A DNA stretch of 31,333 nucleotides from JBPOIS01 sp052034295 (GCA_052034295.1 JBPOIS010000036.1:1-31333); one strand, 5' to 3'. Shown: positions 8,400 to 16,660, counted from the stretch's first letter. Notes: generated by a model from the letters alone, not told the origin. Numbers and translations are program-made.

Positions 8400-8933
8400 A
8401 TGAAAAAAACAACCCTGACCCTGCTGGGCGCTGCCCTGTCGCTGGCCGGTACGGCCCACGCCGCCGAAACTGCCGTGCTGGTAGATTCCGGTGCAGGCCG
8501 GGCACCGGTGGTGGTGACCACCCCGGCGGCCGTGCCCGTGGTGCCCAGTCCGGTACTGGCCAGCACCCCCGATGGAACCCCAGTGGTGGTGACACCCAGC
8601 CCGGCCCCCAGCACCACGGTGATCACCACTGCACCGGTGCAGCCCGCAGCGGCGGTGATCGTCGATGAAGGCACCCCGCAGATCGAGAGCCATAGCGTGC
8701 AGACTGAACCGGGCACCACCCTGCGCACCACCACCGTGGCCCAGCCGGTGACCACCACCACGGTGACCGCGGACGGCACCACGGTGCAGAGCACGGCCGT
8801 CAAGCGCACCACCACCACCCAGGTGACCCGCAAGCGCACCGTGACCCTGTCGCGCTCGCCCTATGTCTACAACAGTGTGTACCGGACCTATGCCCGCTAC
8901 CACTGGAATGGCAAACGCTGGGTGTACCGCTGA
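8400..8933 (+). CDS. Exported Thr/Val/Pro-rich protein, function unknown
   Basis: A 177-residue protein I do not recognise. From the ATG at 8400 it opens with a classic signal peptide (MKKTTLTLLGAALSLAGTAHA, cleavage after AHA). The mature body is low complexity: repeated VVVTTPA, VVPSP, VVTPSPAP and TTVTADGTTV phrases, likely extended rather than globular. The last 30 residues change character to basic and aromatic (RSPYVYNSVYRTYARYHWNGKRWVYR split by context), resembling a small C-terminal module that might contact peptidoglycan, LPS or another surface polymer. In-frame ATGs at 8358 and 8391 exist upstream; the start at 8400 fits the signal peptide best although its Shine-Dalgarno is weak. 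A strong terminator directly follows. Confidence 0.7.
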   Translation: MKKTTLTLLGAALSLAGTAHAAETAVLVDSGAGRAPVVVTTPAAVPVVPSPVLASTPDGTPVVVTPSPAPSTTVITTAPVQPAAAVIVDEGTPQIESHSVQTEPGTTLRTTTVAQPVTTTTVTADGTTVQSTAVKRTTTTQVTRKRTVTLSRSPYVYNSVYRTYARYHWNGKRWVYR

Positions 8934-8953
8934 ACCCGCGTGCCGCCCACCCA

Positions 8954-8979
8954 CCGGCCCGCTGGGCCGGTTTTTTTTT
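8954..8979 (+). terminator. Strong intrinsic terminator after the exported-protein gene
   Basis: Perfect 7-bp GC stem CCGGCCC/GGGCCGG (8954-8960, 8964-8970), 3-base loop GCT and nine T residues (8971-8979). It insulates fadBA from upstream transcription. Confidence 0.95.
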
Positions 8980-9051
8980 GCCAAAAATCCACCGCTCTGC
9001 CGTGCCGAAACATTCGGTGACTGTCCCGTCATGGGCGTTTGGATTCACCCC

Positions 9052-9081
9052 TGTTGCCAAAGCAACAACATGCCGTACACT
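9052..9081 (+). promoter_or_regulatory. Predicted fadBA promoter with an overlapping inverted repeat
   Basis: TTGCCA (9054-9059) and TACACT (9076-9081) are 16 bp apart, about 70 bp before the fadB ATG. A perfect dyad TGTTGC-CAAA-GCAACA (9052-9067) covers the -35, a position suited to a repressor. fadBA is commonly controlled by fatty-acid-responsive repressors (FadR, PsrA), but I cannot match this dyad to either consensus. Confidence 0.5.
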
Positions 9082-9154
9082 TGTGGCACTTTTTGCCAGC
9101 CGGATGGACCTGCGGCTGGTGGCTTTTTTTCCCTCCCAACAGGAGATTTCCGGC

Positions 9155-11320
9155 ATGATCTATCAAGGCAATGCCATCACCGTTTCGATGTTGTCGGACG
9201 GTATCGCAGAACTGCGTTTCGACCTGCAAGGCGAATCGGTCAACAAATTCAATCGCCCCACGGTCGAAGACCTCAAAGCGGCCACAGAAGCCCTGAAAAA
9301 CAACAGCGACGTCAAAGGCCTGATCGTGACCTCCGGCAAGCCGGTGTTCATCGTCGGGGCTGACATCACCGAATTCGGCGACAACTTTGCCCAGGGTGAA
9401 GCCGCCATCGCAGAATGGCTCGGCCCGGTCAATGGCATTTTTTCCGCCTTTGAAGACCTGCCCTTCCCCACCGTGGCGGCCATCAACGGCATCGCTTTGG
9501 GTGGCGGCTTTGAAATGTGTCTGGCCTGCGACTACCGGGTGATGTCCACCGCCGCCAAGGTCGGCCTGCCGGAAGTCAAACTGGGCATTTTCCCCGGTTT
9601 CGGCGGCACCGTGCGCCTGCCGCGCGTGATTGGCGTGGACAATGCCATCGAGTGGATTGCCACCGGCGCCGAGCAGCGTCCGGAATCTGCCCTGAAAGTC
9701 GGTGCTGTGGATGCCGTCGTGGCCCCGGTACAGCTGGTCGATGCCGCCATTGCCCTGGTCAAACAGTGCATCGCCGGCAAGATCGACTACAAGGCCCGCC
9801 GCCAGGAAAAGCTCGACCCGGTCAAGCTGAACATGCTGGAACAAATGATGGCGCTGAACAGTGCCAAAGGCATGGTGCTGGCCAAGGCCAACCCGGCCCA
9901 GTATCCGGCCCCCAAACTGGTGCTGGACTCGCTGCAGCAGAGCATCAGCCAGCCGCGTGACGCCGCCCTGAAGGTCGAAAGCGAATACTTCGCCAAAGCC
10001 GCCGTCACCCCGCAGGCCGGTGCGCTGATTGGCCTGTTCATGAACGACCAGGTGGTCAAGAAAATGGCCAAGAAGTGGGAAAAACAATCCCACCCGGTCA
10101 ACCGCGCCGCTGTCCTGGGTGCTGGCATCATGGGGGGCGGCATCGCCTATCAGGCAGCCAGCAAGGGCCTGCCGATCATCATGAAGGACATCAACACCAA
10201 GGCACTGGATCTGGGCTTTGGCGAAGCGTCCAAGCTGCTGTCCAAGCAAATCGAGCGTGGCAAGTCCACCCCGGCCAAGATGGCTGAAGTGCTGGGCCGC
10301 ATCGACCGCACCCTGAGCTACAGCGATTTCAACAACGGCGACAGCGCCGTGGACATCGTCATCGAAGCCGTGGTCGAAAACCCGAAAGTCAAACAGGCCG
10401 TGCTGTCGGAAGTCGAAGGTCTGGTCAAGGACAACTGCATCCTGGCCTCGAACACCTCGACCATTTCCATCACCCATCTGGCCCAGAGCCTGAAGCGTCC
10501 GGAAAACTTCGTCGGCATGCACTTCTTCAACCCCGTGCACATGATGCCGCTGGTTGAAGTCATCCGCGGTGAAAAATCCTCCGACGAAGCCATCGCCACC
10601 ACCGTGGTGCTGGCACAGAAAATGGGCAAGGTGCCGGTGGTGGTCAATGACTGCCCGGGCTTCCTGGTCAACCGCGTGCTGTTCCCGTACTTTGGCGCCT
10701 TTGACCTGCTGCTCAAGGACGGCGCGGACTTCCAGCAGATCGACAAGGTCATGGAAAAATTCGGCTGGCCGATGGGCCCGGCCTACCTGACCGATGTGGT
10801 CGGCATCGACACCGGCGTGCATGGTGCGCACGTGATGGCCGAAGGTTTCCCGGACCGCATGAAACCGGACTACAAGGGCGCCATCGAGCTGATGTATGAC
10901 GCCAAGCGTCTGGGCCAGAAAAATGGCCAGGGCTTCTACCGCTACGAACTCGACAAGAAGGGCAAGCCCAAAAAAGTCGTCGATGCCGCAGCCTATGACG
11001 TCTTTGCCAGCAGTGTCACCGGTGAAAAACGCGCCTTTGACGACCAGGAAATCATCGACCGCATGATGCTGGCCTTCTGCAACGAAACCGTGCGCTGCCT
11101 GGAAGACAAGATCGTGGCCACCCCGGCTGAAGCCGACATGGCGATGATCATGGGCGTCGGCTTCCCCCCGTTCCGTGGCGGCCCGTGCCGTTACATCGAC
11201 CAGGTTGGTGTCGCCAGCTTCGTCGCCCTGTGTGACCAATACGCCCACCTGGGCAAAGCCTATGAAGCGCCGCAGATGCTGCGGGACATGGCTGCGGCCA
11301 ACAAGAAGTTTTACGGTTAA
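9155..11320 (+). CDS. fadB: Fatty-acid oxidation complex alpha subunit (enoyl-CoA hydratase / 3-hydroxyacyl-CoA dehydrogenase)
   Basis: Multifunctional subunit of the aerobic beta-oxidation complex: hydrates enoyl-CoA, then oxidises L-3-hydroxyacyl-CoA with NAD+. The open frame begins earlier, but the ATG at 9155 has AGGAGA at 9140-9145 and gives 721 residues, matching the family (about 715-730). The crotonase domain carries both catalytic glutamates, GGGFEM (E120) and GLPEVKLG (E140), with the oxyanion-hole region IALGGG. The dehydrogenase domain has the NAD-binding GAGIMGGGIA near 315-325, the SNTSTISIT segment, and the catalytic His in HFFNPVHMMPLVE (His456). The C-terminal duplicated domain ends in VGFPPFRGGPCRYID. 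First gene of the fadBA operon; fadA starts 12 bp after its stop. Predicted own promoter upstream. Confidence 0.98.
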   Translation: MIYQGNAITVSMLSDGIAELRFDLQGESVNKFNRPTVEDLKAATEALKNNSDVKGLIVTSGKPVFIVGADITEFGDNFAQGEAAIAEWLGPVNGIFSAFEDLPFPTVAAINGIALGGGFEMCLACDYRVMSTAAKVGLPEVKLGIFPGFGGTVRLPRVIGVDNAIEWIATGAEQRPESALKVGAVDAVVAPVQLVDAAIALVKQCIAGKIDYKARRQEKLDPVKLNMLEQMMALNSAKGMVLAKANPAQYPAPKLVLDSLQQSISQPRDAALKVESEYFAKAAVTPQAGALIGLFMNDQVVKKMAKKWEKQSHPVNRAAVLGAGIMGGGIAYQAASKGLPIIMKDINTKALDLGFGEASKLLSKQIERGKSTPAKMAEVLGRIDRTLSYSDFNNGDSAVDIVIEAVVENPKVKQAVLSEVEGLVKDNCILASNTSTISITHLAQSLKRPENFVGMHFFNPVHMMPLVEVIRGEKSSDEAIATTVVLAQKMGKVPVVVNDCPGFLVNRVLFPYFGAFDLLLKDGADFQQIDKVMEKFGWPMGPAYLTDVVGIDTGVHGAHVMAEGFPDRMKPDYKGAIELMYDAKRLGQKNGQGFYRYELDKKGKPKKVVDAAAYDVFASSVTGEKRAFDDQEIIDRMMLAFCNETVRCLEDKIVATPAEADMAMIMGVGFPPFRGGPCRYIDQVGVASFVALCDQYAHLGKAYEAPQMLRDMAAANKKFYG

Positions 11321-11332
11321 GGAGCCCCGAAC

Positions 11333-12508
11333 ATGGCAACTCTGAATCCACGTGATGTGGTCATTGTCGATGGCGTCCGTTCCGCCATGGGCAAATCCCG
11401 CAACGGCATGTTCCGCAACGTGCGCGCTGACAGCCTGTCCGCCGAGCTGGTGCGTGCCATCCTGCGCCGCAACCAGTTCGACCCCAGTGAAATCGAAGAT
11501 GTGATCTGGGGCTGTGTGAACCAGACCCTCGAACAAGGCATGAACGTCGCCCGCAACATCGCCCTGCTGGCCGATGTGCCCAAGACTGCGGGCGGCCAGA
11601 CCGTCAACCGCCTGTGTGGCTCGTCGATGCAGGCCATCCACACCGCCGCAGCACAGATCGCCACCCATCAGGGTGACGTGTTCATCATCGGTGGTGTCGA
11701 GCACATGGGCCACGTCGGCATGATGCACGGCATCGACCTGAACCCGGAAGCCTCCAAGCACTACGCCAAGGCCTCCAACATGATGGGCCTGACCGCCGAG
11801 ATGCTCGGCCGCATGAACGGCATCACCCGTGACATGCAGGACGAATTCGGGGTGGAATCGCACCGCCGCGCCTGGGCGGCCACCCTGGAAGGCCGTTTCA
11901 AGAATGAAATCATCGGCATCGAAGGCCACGACGAAAACGGCTTCCGCGTGCTGTGTGAAATCGACGAAGTGATCCGTCCGGATGCCAATCTGGACGCCTT
12001 CAAGGCCCTGCGCCCGGTGTTTGACCCGTCCAAGGCCGGGACCGTCACCGCAGCCACCTCCTCGGCGCTGTCCGACGGTGCCTCGTGCATGCTGCTGATG
12101 TCGGCCGAACGCGCCCAGGCGCTGGGCCTCAAGCCCCGTGCCAAAATCCGCAGCATGGCCATCGCTGGCTGTGACGCGGCGATCATGGGCTTCGGTCCGG
12201 TGCCGGCCACCCAGAAGGCGCTGAAGCGTGCTGGCCTGTCCATCGAGGACATCCAGACCGTCGAGCTGAACGAAGCCTTTGCCGCGCAGGGTCTGGCCGT
12301 GCTGAAAAACCTGAACCTGCTGGACAAGCTGGACAAGGTGAACCTGAACGGCGGCGCCATCGCCCTGGGCCACCCACTGGGCTGCTCCGGTGCGCGGATC
12401 ACCACCACCCTGCTGAACGTCATGGAGCAGCAGGACACCCAGATCGGTCTGGCCACCATGTGCATCGGCCTCGGTCAGGGCATCGCCACCATCATCGAAC
12501 GCGTGTAA
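11333..12508 (+). CDS. fadA: 3-ketoacyl-CoA thiolase, beta subunit of the fatty-acid oxidation complex
   Basis: Thiolytic cleavage of 3-ketoacyl-CoA to acetyl-CoA and a shortened acyl-CoA, the last step of beta-oxidation, in an alpha2-beta2 complex with FadB. 391 residues, usual for FadA (387-390). The acyl-accepting Cys lies in NRLCGSSMQ (C95). The catalytic His is in GGAIALGHPLGCSG and the second Cys in CIGLGQG near the C-terminus; NEAFAAQ is also intact. A perfect AAGGAG stands just before the ATG and only 12 bp separate it from fadB, so the two are co-transcribed. A strong bidirectional-looking terminator ends the operon. Confidence 0.98.
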   Translation: MATLNPRDVVIVDGVRSAMGKSRNGMFRNVRADSLSAELVRAILRRNQFDPSEIEDVIWGCVNQTLEQGMNVARNIALLADVPKTAGGQTVNRLCGSSMQAIHTAAAQIATHQGDVFIIGGVEHMGHVGMMHGIDLNPEASKHYAKASNMMGLTAEMLGRMNGITRDMQDEFGVESHRRAWAATLEGRFKNEIIGIEGHDENGFRVLCEIDEVIRPDANLDAFKALRPVFDPSKAGTVTAATSSALSDGASCMLLMSAERAQALGLKPRAKIRSMAIAGCDAAIMGFGPVPATQKALKRAGLSIEDIQTVELNEAFAAQGLAVLKNLNLLDKLDKVNLNGGAIALGHPLGCSGARITTTLLNVMEQQDTQIGLATMCIGLGQGIATIIERV

Positions 12509-12519
12509 AAAAACACGCC

Positions 12520-12550
12520 AAAAATCCCCGCCCGGTGCGGGGATTTTTTT
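12520..12550 (+). terminator. fadBA operon terminator
   Basis: Perfect 8-bp stem ATCCCCGC/GCGGGGAT (12524-12531, 12537-12544; loop CCGGT) followed by seven T. An A tract precedes it, so it could also work on the minus strand. Confidence 0.93.
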
Positions 12551-12585
12551 ATGCACGGGTGCGCACCATCGCGCCGGTGCAGCTA

Positions 12586-12601
12586 CAGGCGCTTACGCCT
12601 G
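12586..12601. repeat. Perfect stem-loop CAGGCG-CTTA-CGCCTG in intergenic DNA
   Basis: Lies between the fadA terminator and the alcohol dehydrogenase gene, with no T tract. It could be a REP-like element or an operator; no second copy was noticed in this window. Confidence 0.4.
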
Positions 12602-12697
12602 AAACACAGTCACAACGCGCCTTGCACAGCCCTTCGCTGGGCACAGGCCGGTAAACCGTTCAAGGTGAACCTGCCCTGCCCACCCAAGGAGCCAGCC

Positions 12698-13861
12698 ATG
12701 CGCGCCCTCACCTATCACGGTCCCAAAGACGTCCGCATCGACAACGTCGATGACCCCACCCTCCAGCAGGATGACGACATCATCCTGCGCGTCACCGCCA
12801 CCGCCATCTGCGGCTCTGACCTGCACCTGTACCGTGGCAAGATCCCCGCCACCGAGCAGGGCGATATTTTTGGCCATGAATTCATGGGCATCGTCGAAGA
12901 GGCTGGACCGGCCGTGACCGCCGTAAAAAAAGGCGACCGCGTGGTGGTCCCCTTTGTGATTGCCTGCGGCGAGTGCTTTTTTTGCCAGATGGACCTGACC
13001 GCCGCCTGCGAAACCACCAACACCGGTCGCGGTTCGCTGGTCAATAAAAAGGGCATTCCGCCGGGGGCCGCCCTGTTTGGCTATTCGCACCTGTACGGGG
13101 GCGTGCCGGGTGGCCAGGCCGAGTATGTCCGCGTGCCCAAGGCCAACGCAGGCCCATTTAAAGTGCCCGGCTCGCTGTCCGATGAAAAAGTGCTGTTCCT
13201 GAGCGACATCCTGCCCACCGCCTGGCAGGCCGTGCAGAATGCCCAGGTCAAGAAGGGCAGTTCGGTGGCGATCTTTGGGGCGGGTCCAGTGGGCCTGCTC
13301 AGCGCGGCCTGTGCGCAAATGCTGGGCGCTGCACAGATTTTCATGGTCGATCACAACGGCTACCGGCTCGACTATGCACAAAAGACCTACGGGGCCATCC
13401 CGGTGAACTTTGATCAGGTGGACCCGGCCGAAACCATCATCCAGCAGACCGCCGGTCACCGGGGTGTGGATGCGGTGATTGATGCCATTGGCTTTGAGGC
13501 CAAGGGCAGCCTGATTGAAACCGTGCTGACCAACCTGAAGCTGGAGGGCTCCAGCGGCGCGGCCCTGCGCCAGTGCATGGCGGCGGTGCGCCGTGGCGGC
13601 GTGGTCAGTGTGCCGGGGGTGTATGCCGGGCCAATCCATGGCTTCCTGTTTGGTGATGCCTTCGACAAGGGCCTGACCTTCAAGATGGGCCAGACCCATG
13701 TGCACCACCTGCTGCCGGAGCTGCTGCAACACATCGAAAATGGCGACCTCTCGCCCGAGGCCATCATCACCCACCGCATGAAGCTTGCCGATGCAGCCAA
13801 GGGCTATGAAATTTTTGAAAAACGCCAGGAAGAATGCCGCAAGGTGGTTCTGACGCCCTGA
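12698..13861 (+). CDS. Zinc-dependent alcohol/formaldehyde dehydrogenase-like protein (MDR family)
   Basis: Medium-chain dehydrogenase/reductase that should oxidise an alcohol or adduct using NAD(P)+. 387 residues from the ATG at 12698, which has AAGGAG about 7 bp upstream; the longer frame from 12551 lacks a comparable site. Catalytic zinc ligands are visible as CGSDLH (C38) and GHEF (H60, E61). The four structural-zinc cysteines are all present in CGECFFCQMDLTAAC (C90, C93, C96, C104). The Rossmann motif is GAGPVG (about 192-197) and MVDHNGYRL follows at the adenosine-binding strand. The family includes glutathione-independent formaldehyde dehydrogenases and many uncharacterised ADHs, so the substrate is open. 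It is terminated separately from fadBA and probably has its own promoter, which I could not place. Confidence 0.9.
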   Translation: MRALTYHGPKDVRIDNVDDPTLQQDDDIILRVTATAICGSDLHLYRGKIPATEQGDIFGHEFMGIVEEAGPAVTAVKKGDRVVVPFVIACGECFFCQMDLTAACETTNTGRGSLVNKKGIPPGAALFGYSHLYGGVPGGQAEYVRVPKANAGPFKVPGSLSDEKVLFLSDILPTAWQAVQNAQVKKGSSVAIFGAGPVGLLSAACAQMLGAAQIFMVDHNGYRLDYAQKTYGAIPVNFDQVDPAETIIQQTAGHRGVDAVIDAIGFEAKGSLIETVLTNLKLEGSSGAALRQCMAAVRRGGVVSVPGVYAGPIHGFLFGDAFDKGLTFKMGQTHVHHLLPELLQHIENGDLSPEAIITHRMKLADAAKGYEIFEKRQEECRKVVLTP

Positions 13862-13877
13862 GCGATTTGAAATCCTT

Positions 13878-13902
13878 TCCCCGCTTCGGCGGGGATTTTT
13901 TT
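13878..13902 (+). terminator. Intrinsic terminator after the alcohol dehydrogenase gene
   Basis: Perfect 7-bp stem TCCCCGC/GCGGGGA (13878-13884, 13889-13895) capped by the stable tetraloop TTCG, then seven T. Confidence 0.95.
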
Positions 13903-14019
13903 GCCTGCCCAGAACCGCACGACACAACCTGTCCAGTCCGGTCGCTACAGTCCAGCAGAGTCTACAGGCCGGCCGTTGTTTTCCGGCTGCCCCATGCACA
14001 CCACAGATCGAGTACAACC

Positions 14020-14967
14020 ATGATGTCTTCAGGTCCTTTGACTGAACGCTTTGAACAACGGGTGATTTTCCGGCTGGCCCGCTGGCTGCCGCTGCTGCTG
14101 GGGGGGCTGGCCACCCTGGCGCTGATCGGTGCCGTGGTGGCCCTGCTGTATGCCGTCACCCCCACCCGAGAGCCCGCCGAGCCCAAGCCGGTCACGCCGC
14201 CGGAACCGGTCCAGCTCAAACTGTCCGAGGTACAGCAGCACCTCGACACACCGGCCCAGCCCAACCCCACTGATGACGCTGAACCGGGCAGCCTGCCCAA
14301 TGAAGACCAGCCCAGCGTGTCGGGACAGTCGCGCAGTGCCGCCCTGCAGGAATTCCTGAAAACTGTGGACGCCCTGCAGGCCCAGCTACAGCGCCATGGT
14401 CTGAGTCTGGTCAACCTCACCGAAACCCGCTGTGACAGCTATTATGACGACGGGAGCTGCGCCCACACCGCTGAGGTGGTGGTGACTGAAGCCCAGCAGG
14501 ACCTTTTTCAGGTGCTCTCCCTGTACGATGTGGACTCCGAAAACAAGCCGCAGCGTCAGGATACTGCAGGTGGCCTCTACCTGACTGTGGCCGATGATGA
14601 CAGCCTGCCCACCAAAACCCGGGTCATGAAAGAGCTGATTGACATCCTCGCCCAGGCCAAATCCGCCGCTCAGGCCCAGCGCCTGCTGGACGGCTGGGTG
14701 GCCCTGCGCCGTGAACGTGAACACGCGCAGCGGCAGGCCTTTGTGCAGCAACAGGAAGCGCAGCAGGCCGCCTACGCCGAAGCGCTGCAAAAACAGCACG
14801 ACACCCAGACCAAAAAAGCCGAACTGCGCACCCAGTCGATGATGGCCATCGCCGGGGGGCTGTCCCTGCTGGTGTTCTGTGGGCTGGTGCTGGCGGTGAT
14901 GGCCCTGGAGCGCCACAGCCGCGCCATGCAGGCCCTGCTGGCGCAGCGGGCCGGGTCACAGCCCTGA
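14020..14967 (+). CDS. Two-TM inner-membrane protein with periplasmic coiled coil, function unknown
   Basis: A 315-residue protein I do not recognise. From the ATG at 14020 it has a short cytoplasmic N-terminus, TM1 (about 21-45, WLPLLLGGLATLALIGAVV), and a Pro/Glu/Asp-rich linker. A mixed domain follows with a possible disulfide pair (TRCDSYYDDGSCAH). Then comes a long Gln/Ala/Glu-rich helix likely to form a coiled coil (about 225-272), TM2 (about 278-300) and a short basic tail. Both termini would therefore be cytoplasmic with a large periplasmic loop. The frame continues upstream to 13834 across the terminator of the preceding gene, so that extension is rejected. The Shine-Dalgarno is weak. 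It ends 6 bp from the convergent small gene of the cre cluster. Confidence 0.75.
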   Translation: MMSSGPLTERFEQRVIFRLARWLPLLLGGLATLALIGAVVALLYAVTPTREPAEPKPVTPPEPVQLKLSEVQQHLDTPAQPNPTDDAEPGSLPNEDQPSVSGQSRSAALQEFLKTVDALQAQLQRHGLSLVNLTETRCDSYYDDGSCAHTAEVVVTEAQQDLFQVLSLYDVDSENKPQRQDTAGGLYLTVADDDSLPTKTRVMKELIDILAQAKSAAQAQRLLDGWVALRREREHAQRQAFVQQQEAQQAAYAEALQKQHDTQTKKAELRTQSMMAIAGGLSLLVFCGLVLAVMALERHSRAMQALLAQRAGSQP

Positions 14968-14979
14968 ACCCCTTCAGGG
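14962..14979. other. Stem-loop holding both stop codons of a convergent gene pair
   Basis: Perfect 7-bp stem CCCTGAA/TTCAGGG (14962-14968, 14973-14979; loop CCCC). TGA of the plus gene (14965-14967) and TCA, the stop of the minus gene (14974-14976), lie in opposite arms. There is no T tract on either side, so it may protect 3' ends rather than terminate. Confidence 0.6.
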
Positions 14980-15177
14980 GCCGCTGGTGTGCTGGATGGT
15001 GGTCACGTGGTGCTGGCTGAACCCCACCCACCACACACCGCCCACCCACGCCACACTGCCCAGGGTGATCAGCGCCACCCCGTGCACTGTGCACCATGCG
15101 CGCAGCTCACCCCGGTGCCAGCCCAGACAGGGCGGCATGGCCCCGGGTGCCGTGTGGTTTTGACGGTCAGGGTTCAT
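14974..15177 (-). CDS. Small one-TM membrane protein translationally coupled to creD
   Basis: 67 residues, not recognised as any family. The ATG at 15177 overlaps the creD stop as ATGA, and a GGGGAGA plus GAGGT stretch sits just upstream, so it is almost surely translated with creD. An in-frame earlier start (15198) lies inside creD and is less likely. The sequence has a polar N-terminal third with two Cys (CLGW and WCTVH) and one hydrophobic segment at about 30-53 rich in Gly, Val and Trp (VALITLGSVAWVGGVWWVGF). It then ends in a short polar tail. By position it would be produced under CreBC control and might sit next to CreD in the inner membrane; function is inferred from context only. Confidence 0.65.
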   Translation of the reverse strand: MNPDRQNHTAPGAMPPCLGWHRGELRAWCTVHGVALITLGSVAWVGGVWWVGFSQHHVTTIQHTSGP

Positions 15178-16604
15178 ACCTCTGTCTCCCCGACACAATC
15201 CGGAGCGGCACTGGCCAGCATCGGGGCCTCCGGCTGATCCAGCCCATACCAGTCCACCCGGCGGGTGACGAACATCACCACTGCAATCAGCACAAACACC
15301 AGCACCGAACCCATCATCAGCGTGTAGTCCTCCGAAGACAGCAACAGGTAGGTGGTGCCATACAGCGCCGACAACCCAGCCGCCAGCATCAGGCCGCGCC
15401 GCCAGCCGCCCAGCACCTGCGCCACATACCAGCCGATCAGCCCCACACAGGCCAGACAGCCGCCCAGATAGGCCCCGGCAAAGCCCACCACCTCACCAAA
15501 CGACAGCACCAGCCCATAAAACACCGCCAGCGCCGCGCCCACCAGCCCATACTGGATCGGGTGCACGCGCCAGCCATGCAGGATTTCCACCAGAAAAAAA
15601 GTCCCAAAGGTCATCAGCACCAGCAGCATGGCGTATTTCAGGCTGCGGTCGGTCAGGGTGTACACCGACACCGGATTCACCCACGTCACGCTCAGGCTGC
15701 GGAACGTCTGCGCCGACGCTGCTGGCGAGATCAGCCCCTCTGGGTCTGCCAAACGGGCCTGTGAGGGGGGGACAGGCTGCGGCTGATTGAGCAGGCGGTT
15801 GTTTTCGACATTCAGATAGCTGGTGTGCCACTGTGCGCTGAAGTCCCGGGCGGTCAGCGTCTTCTGGCTGGGCAGGCTGTCGCCGTCAAAGTGCGGATGC
15901 GGCCAGTTCGACTGCAGGCGCACCTGACTGCCCTGCCCCAGCGGCACCAGACTCAGCCGCTGGATACCGTTCAGGGCCAGTTGCAGCTGCACCGGCCATT
16001 GGGCAGGCCGGGCACTGGCCAGCAGTCCGCCCAGCGGCAGGGTCACCCACTGGCCCTGTATGTCGTCCGGGGCGCCGTTTTCAGCAAATTCAAACACATG
16101 GCGCTGATCATTCGCCACCAGCACCGGCAGCTGGTCCAGGCCGCGCAGGTCAGTCACCCCCAGCCACAGTTGCGCCCGGCGCCAGTCGAGGCTGTGCCCG
16201 GCAGCCTGGGCTTTTTGCTCAGCCTGTTGCAGTGGATACTGGGTGTCCAGTTGCCACCGGGCCTGCCAGGCCAGCACGCGGTAGGCATTGCGGCGGTAGC
16301 GCTGCCCATCCACCAGGGCTTTGCCCTGCCACCGGCTCTGCAGCGGCACGATCTGTCGCCATGCCGTCATGGCACAGGACTGGCGCGGGTCCTGCACACA
16401 GGGCTGCTGCCACTGTTCAGGCACACGGATGAATGGGGTGATCAACCGCTGCGGCTGCACCTGACTGCGGCCCACATCCTGCTGCAATTGCTGCTGGTAG
16501 CGCTCACGCTCATGGATCAGCCCGCGCACCATCGCGAACACCACCAGCATCACCCCACACAGCAGCCCGATCACCAAGACCTTGCCCATCAACACGGAAC
16601 GCAT
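15174..16604 (-). CDS. creD: Cell-envelope integrity inner-membrane protein CreD
   Basis: Inner-membrane protein induced by CreBC; in other bacteria its loss or overproduction affects envelope integrity and beta-lactam or colicin phenotypes. 476 residues (E. coli 450). One N-terminal TM (VLVIGLLCGVMLVVFAMV) is followed by a large periplasmic domain (about 40-330). A cluster of about five TM helices then begins at SLKYAMLLVLMTFGTFFLVE. The family signature RVHPIQYGLVGAALAVFYG plus SFGEVVGFAGAYL is intact. The start is supported by AAGGGGAG 10 bp upstream of the ATG. It is separated from creC by 114 bp that hold a CreB-type direct repeat, so it likely has its own CreB-dependent promoter. Its stop overlaps the start of a 67-codon gene. 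Confidence 0.93.
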   Translation of the reverse strand: MRSVLMGKVLVIGLLCGVMLVVFAMVRGLIHERERYQQQLQQDVGRSQVQPQRLITPFIRVPEQWQQPCVQDPRQSCAMTAWRQIVPLQSRWQGKALVDGQRYRRNAYRVLAWQARWQLDTQYPLQQAEQKAQAAGHSLDWRRAQLWLGVTDLRGLDQLPVLVANDQRHVFEFAENGAPDDIQGQWVTLPLGGLLASARPAQWPVQLQLALNGIQRLSLVPLGQGSQVRLQSNWPHPHFDGDSLPSQKTLTARDFSAQWHTSYLNVENNRLLNQPQPVPPSQARLADPEGLISPAASAQTFRSLSVTWVNPVSVYTLTDRSLKYAMLLVLMTFGTFFLVEILHGWRVHPIQYGLVGAALAVFYGLVLSFGEVVGFAGAYLGGCLACVGLIGWYVAQVLGGWRRGLMLAAGLSALYGTTYLLLSSEDYTLMMGSVLVFVLIAVVMFVTRRVDWYGLDQPEAPMLASAAPDCVGETEV

Positions 16605-16660
16605 GATTTTTTTCTCCCCTTCTGGTGAGCGCCAGTGTGGCGGGCGGGCAAGGGAAATCC

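Noticed and set aside
8978..9154. Upstream extension of the fadB frame
   Set aside because: It crosses the predicted promoter; the ATG at 9155 has a strong ribosome site and gives the family length.
9029..12556. 1175-codon open frame on the minus strand across fadBA
   Set aside because: It is exactly antisense to fadB and fadA, whose motifs are intact; its protein is His/Gly/Gln-rich and low in typical domain signals, as expected from mirror codons of GC-rich genes.
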